The notes under the pieces are model-generated. The model was not told the DNA's origin. It made no database searches and saw only the letters and a program-made list of their open reading frames with translations. The position numbers were made by a program, and so were the translations under genes. A stretch of DNA of 6,477 bases from Pseudorhodobacter antarcticus. Its GTDB lineage: Bacteria; Pseudomonadota; Alphaproteobacteria; Rhodobacterales; Rhodobacteraceae. Where the stretch lies: assembly GCA_945897655.1 (NCBI GenBank), contig CAMDHB010000209.1, forward strand, positions 1-6,477, written 5' to 3'. Shown here piece by piece: positions 1-5,797 of the stretch (the first letter of the stretch is position 1; the number at the start of each line of letters is the position of its first letter).

Positions 1-519
1 AATCCGGACCGGAGTCCACCCGGGGTCCAATGCCCGCCCGGGGAGTTTCTGGTTCCTTTCCGGGCACTTACGTATACGGGAGGGCTGTGCGCGCCATCTC
101 GCCAGCGTCAGGGCCGGTTTTTTGGGAAGCCACCCCCTCGGGAATCCACGCCAACTCGTCAGATAACCGCACAATAACAGCGGCTTGTCTGCTGGCTGCC
201 GGAGTGGATACCTGCTGGACCCCGGAGTCCAGCTGAGAAGCAACTGGACACCGTACCGCTGGAAGCCACCGCTGCTGACTGAAACCTATCGAACAGGCGT
301 CCCTTATGACCCTCAGCATCGCACCGGAGCGCGTCGAGCACTGGCCGCTCGTGCGCTTACAGCCCTAGCGCACACAATCAGACTAAACTGTTCCAAGGCA
401 ACTGATGGCGGACACAACGCTGATCGATCTTCAAAGAACACCCGGTGCAGTGCCGCAGCCTGCTTTATCGTTCGGCGTGATGCTGGTATCGTGATGGGCG
501 GCGGAAATTGGGGGATGCG
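1..519. other. Non-coding or unassignable stretch upstream of the SnoaL-like gene
   Basis: No recognisable gene, tRNA or repeat was found here. Short open frames exist on both strands, but none resembles a known family. The longest plus-strand one (TTG at 185 to TGA at 523, 112 codons) uses A or T at many third positions, unlike the strongly G/C-ending codons of the other genes in the window. Two 10-base words occur twice each (CCGGAGTCCA at 9-18 and 222-231; GGAAGCCACC at 125-134 and 261-270), without a regular period. An imperfect palindrome, CTGGAC-CCCGGA-GTCCAG, spans 215-232. A run of six T follows a GC-rich patch at 118-123, but I found no good stem before it, so I do not call a terminator. 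The promoter of the downstream gene must lie here or further upstream; I cannot place it. Confidence 0.5.
510..515 (+). promoter_or_regulatory. Probable ribosome binding site that favours the ATG at 520
   Basis: GGGGGA lies four bases before the ATG at 520. The alternative in-frame TTG start at 508 would overlap this purine run and has only a weaker GGCGG upstream. The ATG is therefore preferred. The spacing is slightly short, so the assignment is moderate. Confidence 0.45.
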
Positions 520-1026
520 ATGAGCGGGACAGAGCGCCTTGTTTGGGAACTGGAACAGCGCAGGCTGATTGCAGAGGTGCTGATGGACTATAGTCATTTT
601 GTGGACCGCAACGACCCGGCAGGGCTGGTCGCACAGGTGTTCTGCGAGGATGGGTGTTTCGAGTTGGGGTCACGGCATGCGGTGATCGGGCGGGCAGATC
701 TGGCCTTGATGTTTGCCCGGACTCTGGCGCCGTTCCGTCGGACCAGCCATCATGTGTCAAATATCAGGGTCACCTTCACCGGGCCGGATACGGCGGCGTC
801 GACGGCCTATGTCTATGCTTGGCATGTCATGGCAGAGGACGGGCTGCGGGTGGAGGTTTGGGGGCGGTATCATGACCGGCATCGGCTGACCCCCGACGGG
901 TGGCGGATTGCGAACCGGCGGTTGACGGTGGCGGGGAGTGACGGGTGGATTGACCCGCCGTTTGAACTGGCCGAGAGATTGCCAAGTCCGGCCGAGACGC
1001 CTTCACCCAGGATAACGCGGCGATAG
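520..1026 (+). CDS. SnoaL-like / NTF2-fold family protein
   Basis: This 168-residue protein looks like a SnoaL_4-type member of the NTF2-like superfamily, a cone-shaped alpha+beta fold found in small dehydratases, isomerases, ring-hydroxylating dioxygenase small subunits and many uncharacterised proteins. Seen in sequence: an N-terminal helix region with the usual Tyr-Ser-x-x-x-Asp pattern (Y24 to D29), an FxEDGxFEL strand (about 41-49), a THH-like segment (T75-S76-H77-H78) at a position often lining the pocket, and a final sheet containing WGRYHDR followed by GWRI. The tail after about residue 140 is Pro- and Arg-rich and probably disordered. There is no signal peptide, so it is probably cytoplasmic. 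It is transcribed toward the ABC operon and ends 79 bases from it, so it is not in that operon. The family call is fairly sure; the reaction and substrate are unknown. A TTG at 508 is the only other plausible start. Confidence 0.8.
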   Translation: MSGTERLVWELEQRRLIAEVLMDYSHFVDRNDPAGLVAQVFCEDGCFELGSRHAVIGRADLALMFARTLAPFRRTSHHVSNIRVTFTGPDTAASTAYVYAWHVMAEDGLRVEVWGRYHDRHRLTPDGWRIANRRLTVAGSDGWIDPPFELAERLPSPAETPSPRITRR

Positions 1027-1030
1027 GGTG

Positions 1031-1044
1031 TTTCACGCGTGAAA
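1031..1044. promoter_or_regulatory. Perfect 14-bp palindrome in the convergent gap, operator-like
   Basis: TTTCACGCGTGAAA is its own reverse complement. An even palindrome with a central CG is the typical shape of operators bound by LacI-family repressors, which often control sugar importers. It could also fold as a 5-bp stem with a CGCG loop, but neither side has the T-tract of an intrinsic terminator. A TATAAT word follows at 1048-1053, without a convincing -35 box at the right distance. The position is odd for an operator, since it lies between two gene 3' ends. Binding by any regulator is inference. Confidence 0.35.
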
Positions 1045-1105
1045 AGATATAATTCTACATTAAAATCAATGAGATAGCGGAAATCTATAACCGAGTGGAA
1101 ATCAT

Positions 1106-2596
1106 TCAGTGCACGGCGGCGTACATGATCGTCTCTTCGGTTGCGTCCTGGGGGGCGAACTCCTCGACGATGCGGCCCTGGCGGGCGACAAGAATGCGGT
1201 CGGACAGGTTCAGAACCTCGGGGAGGTAGGAGGAGATGACCATGACGGCGAGGCCGTCATCGGCAAGGCCCTTGATGATGGCGTGGATCTCGGCAATCGC
1301 GCCCACGTCGACGCCGCGGGTGGGTTCGTCGAAGATCACCAGTTTCGGGCGCTGGACCAGCGATTTGGCGACCACCACCTTTTGCTGATTGCCGCCCGAC
1401 AGTTCGACCACCCGCGCCCCCGGATCGATGGCGCGGATGTTCAGCTTGTCGCGCCAGGTGCTGGCTAAATCGCGCATCTGGGCGGGGCTGACGATACGGG
1501 GGCCACGGGCGGTCAGGTGCCCGGCAAAGATGTTTTCGGCGATGGACATGCCTTCAAAAAAGCCCTCGATCTTGCGGTCTTCGGTGACGTAGACCACGCC
1601 GTCCAGCATGGCCTGACGCGGCATTCGGTAGCGGACGGCGCGGGAAAAGAGGCTGACCTTGCCGCCGTGAAAGAGGTTACGCTTCAGGACCCCCGCCACG
1701 ACCTTGGCGGTTTCGGTGCGGCCTGACCCGATCAAGCCAAAGATGCCGGTCACTTGGCCCGCATAGACGGAAAACGAGGTGTTGCGGACCATCGAGCCCA
1801 TCGACAGGTTCTGCACCGACAGGACAAGGTCCTGCGGTGGGCGGGTTTGGCCATCCTTGCGGGTGTAAAGCTCGTCCGACAGGGTGCGGCCCACCATCGC
1901 GCGGATGATCGAGGCGCGGTCAAAGCTGCTTGCGGCGTCGGTCGTCACGATTTCGCCGTCACGCAGAACGGTGATACGGTCGGCGATTTGCAGCGCCTCT
2001 TCAACGGCGTGGGAGATGAAAACCACGGCGACGCCGCTGGTTTTCAGACGCTCGATCAGGGCGAAGAAGTGGTGTTTCTCTTCTGGGGTCAGGGCGGCGG
2101 TGGGTTCGTCAAAGATGATCAGCCGAGCCTTGCGCAACACGGCGCGGGCGATTTCGACCATCTGTTTCTGGGCCGCGCCAAGGCCCGCGACCGGGGTCAT
2201 GGGATCGACGTTGAAGTTCAGGGACTGCAGGAATTGCTGGGCGGCGATATACATGCCGCGCAGGCGGGTGAAGAAATGTTCCTGACCCAGATAGAGGTTC
2301 TGCGCCACGGTCATCGAGGGCACGAGGCTGGTTTCCTGAAAGACCATTGCAAGGCCGAGGTTCAGCGCCTCGGCCGGGCTACCCAGGGTGACGGGGGTGC
2401 CGTCAACGGCGATGGTGCCGGAGGTGGGGGCGGTGATGCCGACCATGACCTTGGTCAGGGTGGATTTGCCGGCGCCGTTTTCGCCGACAAGGGCATGAAC
2501 CTCGCCCGCAAGCACGGTGAAATCGACGGCGCGGATCGCGGGGACGCCAAAGTATTCCTTGGTGACCTGGGTCAGGCGGACAAGGGGTTCGGTCAT
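1106..2596 (-). CDS. Sugar-type ABC importer ATP-binding protein, two ABC domains (RbsA/MglA-like)
   Basis: This is the energy-coupling subunit of a CUT2-class importer. A single 496-residue chain carries two nucleotide-binding domains, the normal family length. Domain 1 (about 5-240): Walker A GENGAGKS at 38-45, Q-loop Q87, signature-region LGAAQ at 139-143 (this family normally departs from LSGGQ here), Walker B ending D163-E164, H-loop H196. Domain 2 (about 257-490): the P-loop is GLIGSGRT at 287-294 with Arg293 in place of the usual Lys. It also has the family motif YVTEDRK at 336-342, a canonical LSGGNQQ at 399-405 and Walker B ending D423-E424. The altered second P-loop is usual for RbsA/MglA proteins, so I do not read it as damage. 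The ATG overlaps the stop of the preceding propeller gene by four bases, with GAAGG at 2606-2610 nine bases upstream. It is the last gene of the operon. The sugar specificity is not readable from this subunit. Confidence 0.96.
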   Translation of the reverse strand: MTEPLVRLTQVTKEYFGVPAIRAVDFTVLAGEVHALVGENGAGKSTLTKVMVGITAPTSGTIAVDGTPVTLGSPAEALNLGLAMVFQETSLVPSMTVAQNLYLGQEHFFTRLRGMYIAAQQFLQSLNFNVDPMTPVAGLGAAQKQMVEIARAVLRKARLIIFDEPTAALTPEEKHHFFALIERLKTSGVAVVFISHAVEEALQIADRITVLRDGEIVTTDAASSFDRASIIRAMVGRTLSDELYTRKDGQTRPPQDLVLSVQNLSMGSMVRNTSFSVYAGQVTGIFGLIGSGRTETAKVVAGVLKRNLFHGGKVSLFSRAVRYRMPRQAMLDGVVYVTEDRKIEGFFEGMSIAENIFAGHLTARGPRIVSPAQMRDLASTWRDKLNIRAIDPGARVVELSGGNQQKVVVAKSLVQRPKLVIFDEPTRGVDVGAIAEIHAIIKGLADDGLAVMVISSYLPEVLNLSDRILVARQGRIVEEFAPQDATEETIMYAAVH

Positions 2597-3627
2597 GGCA
2601 GGTCGCCTTCGACGCTGAGGATGGCGTTGCCGCCGTGCGAGGCAACCAGCACGCGGTTCCCCATGTCCAAGGCGGCGGTGATGCCGTGGCGGGTGCCGTC
2701 GGCGCGGCTGTGATAGCTGCGGATCGGTCGGAAGCGGGCGTCAAGGCGCACCAGCAGGCCATAGGAATTGGACGGGGCCCAGGGTTTGGCAAAGCCGTGG
2801 GTCCGCAGCGCCCCGCCCATCATGGGTTCAAGGAAACTTTTGGGCGGCGACAGGGCGGGGGCGAGCCAGTTGTCGGGTTCAATCTCGGCCATCATGCGGG
2901 TGCAATAGCGGCGTTCGCGCAAGACAAACTCGACCAGTTGGCCGCGCGGGGCGAAAATGGACAGCCACCAGCCGTTTTGCGCCGGTGACAGGCGGGCGGG
3001 GTAACCGGGAAGGTCGGCGAGGATGGGGTTTGGCTGGCCAAGGCGGATCAGGCGGTGGCGCCAGCTTTCCGCGATGACGATGCCGCCCTCGGTGATCGCG
3101 ATGCCGTTGGGCCATGCAAGTCCCGTGGCGAGGGGTTTTGGCGGGCTGCCGGGGGCGATTTGCCAGACGGCCCCGCTGGAGCCGCGCTGCATCAGGTCGT
3201 GCTTCCACTGGGCCGGGGTATTGTGGCTGGACCCTTGGGTGGCGATGAGGGTGTCGCCCATGAACGCTAGGGCCGTGGGGCATGGGACGGGGAGGGTAGT
3301 TTCGGTCACGCCTTGCAGGAGGAGGATGTGGTTCGGCTGGCCCACCGCGAGCCGGTCGCCCTGGGCGGCGAGGCTGGTGACCGGTTCGGCAAAGTGGCGG
3401 AAGGGTTCGGTTGTGCCAGCAGGGCCAAGACGGTAAACGGTATTGCCGCTGGAGACATAGGTGGCGTCGCCTTGGGCGATGTCGTTGGGGGTAGGGATCT
3501 GTGCGATCAGGTCGGCGCGGTCGAGCCGAGTGTTGGGCGACAAGGCGCCGTCCATGGGTGGGACGGTCACGGCGGCGTCGCCTTGTCCGAGGAAGCTGTC
3601 AATGCGGGTGCGGAGCCATGCGATCAT
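2593..3627 (-). CDS. Strictosidine synthase/SMP-30-like beta-propeller protein with an altered metal site
   Basis: This 344-residue protein has no evident signal peptide or membrane segment and is probably cytoplasmic. It appears to be a six-bladed propeller of the SMP-30/gluconolactonase/strictosidine synthase superfamily. It is related to the propeller half of the permease upstream in the operon: WPNGIAI (172-178) matches FPNGICM, AESW (186-189) matches AETW, and ADLPGYP (204-210) is identical. Three residues that usually build the calcium site in such propellers can be compared. The Glu of GPED is Asn48 here (TPND), Asn174 is kept, and the Asp-Asn after PGYP is Ala211-Arg212. The metal site is therefore probably incomplete, so the protein may bind a ligand, act by another mechanism, or be structural. 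Compared with the fused copy it is about 25 residues shorter between blades 1 and 3 and has an insertion of about 26 residues near 260-287. The start chosen is the ATG at 3627, which overlaps the previous stop as ATGA; the frame stays open up to 3861, but that part lies inside the upstream gene. The ATPase start overlaps its own stop in the same way. Confidence 0.85.
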   Translation of the reverse strand: MIAWLRTRIDSFLGQGDAAVTVPPMDGALSPNTRLDRADLIAQIPTPNDIAQGDATYVSSGNTVYRLGPAGTTEPFRHFAEPVTSLAAQGDRLAVGQPNHILLLQGVTETTLPVPCPTALAFMGDTLIATQGSSHNTPAQWKHDLMQRGSSGAVWQIAPGSPPKPLATGLAWPNGIAITEGGIVIAESWRHRLIRLGQPNPILADLPGYPARLSPAQNGWWLSIFAPRGQLVEFVLRERRYCTRMMAEIEPDNWLAPALSPPKSFLEPMMGGALRTHGFAKPWAPSNSYGLLVRLDARFRPIRSYHSRADGTRHGITAALDMGNRVLVASHGGNAILSVEGDLP

Positions 3628-5744
3628 TTGGGGGCGCCCCAATAGGCGGATTGTGAGGTCCAGCTTTGATCGGCGTCGGGCAGGCGGATGCGGCCGATGC
3701 GGTTGTTGAAGATGCCACCAAGGTAAAGCCAGCCCTTGTGTTCGCGCATCGAGGTGACCTGGGGGTGGCTGCCGCCGTCGCCGTCCCACAGGGATTGCAG
3801 CACTTGTCCCGTCAGGTCGAATTTGATCACCCCGCCAGTGTTGAGGTTGGGGAAAACCCATTGGTCGCGGGCGACCTGCATGGCCATGCGGCGGCGGAAG
3901 CCGGGCATGCGTTGCGACAGATCGAAGGCCGGGGTGCGCATGCCGATCATGGCCAGCCAGAAGGTGCCATCCGAGGCGCGGTTGATGTTGTCGGGATAGC
4001 CCGGCAGATCGGCGATGACGACTTCGGTGCGGCCTTTTTTCGGGCCGTCAAAGTAGTATCGGCTGACACGACAGCCCCAGGTTTCGGCGTACAGGAAGGA
4101 TTGGCCGTCGGGCACCATGCAGATGCCATTGGGGAATTGCAGGCGAGGCAGGACGGTGCGCGAGGACCCGTCGTGGGGGTCATAGCAGATGATGCGGCCA
4201 TTGCCGCGCCCTTCCAAGGCGTCGATCATCCAGTCGTGGAGGGCGTAGCGGATGGTGGCTTCGGAGAAGAAAACGCGGCCATCGGGGGCGATGTCCAGAT
4301 CGTCTGCGAGGCGCATGCGGCTGTCGTCGATGATGGAAAACAGGGTGCGGTTGGTTTCGTCCGAGAGTTTGACGACTTCGCGGTTGGGGCGGACCATGTA
4401 GAGGCCCATGCCGGCGACGCAGGTCACGAGGTTGCCGCCGCGGTCGAAGGCAAGGCCAAGGGGTTGGCCGCCGATATGGACGTAGGGTTCAACGCGCGTG
4501 TAGTCGGGGGCCATCAGGCGCAGTATGTTGCCATCGCGGCTGCCGGTGTAGAGGTTGTCATCGGCGTCCAGGATGACATCCTCGGGGCCATCCAACAGGC
4601 CAAGGCCGATGGGTTCGGCGGTGGCGAGGTGGTCGTTGACGGCATAGGGGGTGGCGGCGCCTCTGCGGGCGTCGGGCAGCGGCGGCAGTTCGAAATAGGT
4701 GGGGGCGACGTAGGTTTGGTCCAACACCTTGCGTTTGTTCTTCACCCAGCGGACGTCAATGGCGACGGCCAGCAAGAGGATGATGCCAAGGGCGAGGGGG
4801 GAAGAGCCGCTGGGCAGGTTGAAGCGCAGCAGGCTGTTGTTGATGACGACGACGATGGCGACGCCGAGGACGGTCTTGACGACCGAGCCGCGCCCACCGC
4901 CGAGCGAGGTGCCACCCAGGACGACAGCGGTCAGGATGGTGATCTCCAGGCCCACGCCGGTTTCGGCACCAAGGCTCATCAGGCGGGCGGCGTAGAATAC
5001 ACCGGCAAGGGCCGCGAGGGTGCCAGAGGCGACATAGGTCAGGCAGACCGTACGACGGACGTCGATACCCGAGTTATGGGCCGCGCGGCGCGATCCGCCG
5101 ACGGCGATGATGTGCCACCCGGGGCGCAGGCGGGTCAGGACGACATGGACCGCGACGGCCAGGGCGACGGCGGTCAGAAAGCTGACCGACATGCCGTACA
5201 CGGTGCCGAAGGCCAGGTAATCCCAAAAGGCGGAAAAGATCGGGGCGGCGCCGATTTCCTGAGAGTAGCTGAGCAAAAGGCTGTCAACCAAGGCGCGCAC
5301 GACGATCAGGGTGACAAGCGTGGTCAGGAAGGCGCGCAGGCGCAGGTAGCCCACAAGGATGCCATTCACGAGTCCGACCAATGCGCCAGACAACAAGGCA
5401 ATGGGGATGGCAACACCCATCGGCAGGCCTGCCCAGCCAGCAAGGGCGATCATCACCAGATTGGCCAAGGCAAAGACCGACCCGACCGAAAGGTCGATGC
5501 CACCCGCCATCACGACGATGGTCAGACCCAGGCCCATCAGCAGATACTCCCCCACCGTCTGGGACAGATTGCCGAGATTGCCAAGGGTCAAAAGGTTCGG
5601 GACCAGCGTGCCGAAAACGGCCAGAAGGACGGCCAGCATCAGGACCGGGACGGCGTTGTCGATCCAGGGTTTGGACAGGATCTCGCCCACCACAGTGTTG
5701 GGGATCAGGCGATACCGCCAGCGGACAAGGTCGTCACGGGTCAT
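3624..5744 (-). CDS. Fusion: RbsC-like ABC permease with C-terminal strictosidine synthase-like beta-propeller
   Basis: One 706-residue chain joins two proteins that are normally separate. Residues about 30-335 are a BPD_transp_2 permease of the ribose/galactose class. They contain the hallmark GGIDLSVGS (81-89), NGILVG (127-132), AVGG...SGI (214-227), GVGLEI (263-268) and VVLGGTSLGGGRGS (274-287), among several hydrophobic helices. The last helix ends in a basic RWVKNKRK (332-339), which by the positive-inside rule puts the C-terminus in the cytoplasm. After a linker (about 340-383) comes a propeller (about 384-690) close to the strictosidine synthase-like family: GPED with E388, GQPLGLAFD (426-434), ADDLDIAPDG (480-489), LEGRGNGRI (510-518), FPNGI with N539, AETWGCRVSRYYFDGPKKG (553-571) and LPGYPDNI with D585-N586. 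The predicted metal ligands are intact, so lactonase or other hydrolase activity is possible but unproven. No Met occurs between residues 256 and 411, which argues against the propeller being made separately. The ATG at 5744 is chosen for its strong GAAGGA ribosome site; an in-frame start at 5837 would lie inside the preceding gene. Confidence 0.92.
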   Translation of the reverse strand: MTRDDLVRWRYRLIPNTVVGEILSKPWIDNAVPVLMLAVLLAVFGTLVPNLLTLGNLGNLSQTVGEYLLMGLGLTIVVMAGGIDLSVGSVFALANLVMIALAGWAGLPMGVAIPIALLSGALVGLVNGILVGYLRLRAFLTTLVTLIVVRALVDSLLLSYSQEIGAAPIFSAFWDYLAFGTVYGMSVSFLTAVALAVAVHVVLTRLRPGWHIIAVGGSRRAAHNSGIDVRRTVCLTYVASGTLAALAGVFYAARLMSLGAETGVGLEITILTAVVLGGTSLGGGRGSVVKTVLGVAIVVVINNSLLRFNLPSGSSPLALGIILLLAVAIDVRWVKNKRKVLDQTYVAPTYFELPPLPDARRGAATPYAVNDHLATAEPIGLGLLDGPEDVILDADDNLYTGSRDGNILRLMAPDYTRVEPYVHIGGQPLGLAFDRGGNLVTCVAGMGLYMVRPNREVVKLSDETNRTLFSIIDDSRMRLADDLDIAPDGRVFFSEATIRYALHDWMIDALEGRGNGRIICYDPHDGSSRTVLPRLQFPNGICMVPDGQSFLYAETWGCRVSRYYFDGPKKGRTEVVIADLPGYPDNINRASDGTFWLAMIGMRTPAFDLSQRMPGFRRRMAMQVARDQWVFPNLNTGGVIKFDLTGQVLQSLWDGDGGSHPQVTSMREHKGWLYLGGIFNNRIGRIRLPDADQSWTSQSAYWGAPK
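3631..3640. promoter_or_regulatory. GGGGCGCCCC palindrome at the start of the second propeller gene
   Basis: This perfect 10-base palindrome ends four bases before the ATG at 3627, where the ribosome site should be. On the minus-strand mRNA the only Shine-Dalgarno-like bases are the G run inside it, so pairing could hide them and make translation depend on ribosomes arriving from the fused permease gene. The region also codes for the last residues of that gene (GAP), so the palindrome may be a codon coincidence. Confidence 0.25.
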
Positions 5745-5752
5745 CGGAGGGG

Positions 5753-5758
5753 TCCTTC
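5753..5758 (-). promoter_or_regulatory. Ribosome binding site of the permease-propeller fusion
   Basis: On the minus strand GAAGGA lies eight bases before the ATG at 5744. It is the best Shine-Dalgarno match seen in the operon and decides the start in favour of 5744 over the upstream in-frame codon at 5837, which falls inside the binding-protein gene. Confidence 0.75.
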
Positions 5759-5766
5759 GGGGAAAG

Positions 5767-5790
5767 GGGCGGCCCTGTGGCGGGCCGCCC
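5767..5790 (-). terminator. Intercistronic GC-rich hairpin, probable attenuator or mRNA 3'-end stabiliser
   Basis: Between the binding-protein stop and the permease start, the two arms GGGCGGCCC and GGGCCGCCC pair perfectly over nine bases around a six-base loop. On the transcribed strand the hairpin is followed by CTTTCCCC rather than a run of U, so full termination is unlikely. Hairpins at this place in binding-protein operons (malE-malF in E. coli is the known example) protect the upstream message and allow much more binding protein than permease to be made. That role is inferred here from position. Confidence 0.6.
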
Positions 5791-5797
5791 GCAGAGG

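Noticed and set aside
100..123. Possible intrinsic terminator before the T6 run at 118-123
   Set aside because: No stable stem directly precedes the T run; only a short imperfect pairing can be drawn.
185..523. 112-codon plus-strand frame just before the SnoaL-like gene
   Set aside because: Its codon use is unlike the neighbours, it has a TTG start with no good ribosome site, and its product is unrecognised. The ATGA junction alone is too little to call a gene.
1687..1750. Loss of the Walker A Lys in the second ABC domain of the ATPase (Arg293)
   Set aside because: A changed second P-loop of the form GxxGxGRT is usual in the RbsA/MglA family and is not a sign of decay.
1754..2713. 319-codon open frame on the plus strand opposite the ATPase gene
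   Set aside because: The opposite strand encodes a full ATPase with all motifs. This product is Gly/Asp/His-rich and has no family resemblance.
3628..3861. N-terminal extension of the second propeller protein to an upstream in-frame start
   Set aside because: It would overlap the fusion gene by more than 230 bases, and the extension is Pro/Arg/His-rich with no propeller features. The ATG at 3627 fits the ATGA overlap.
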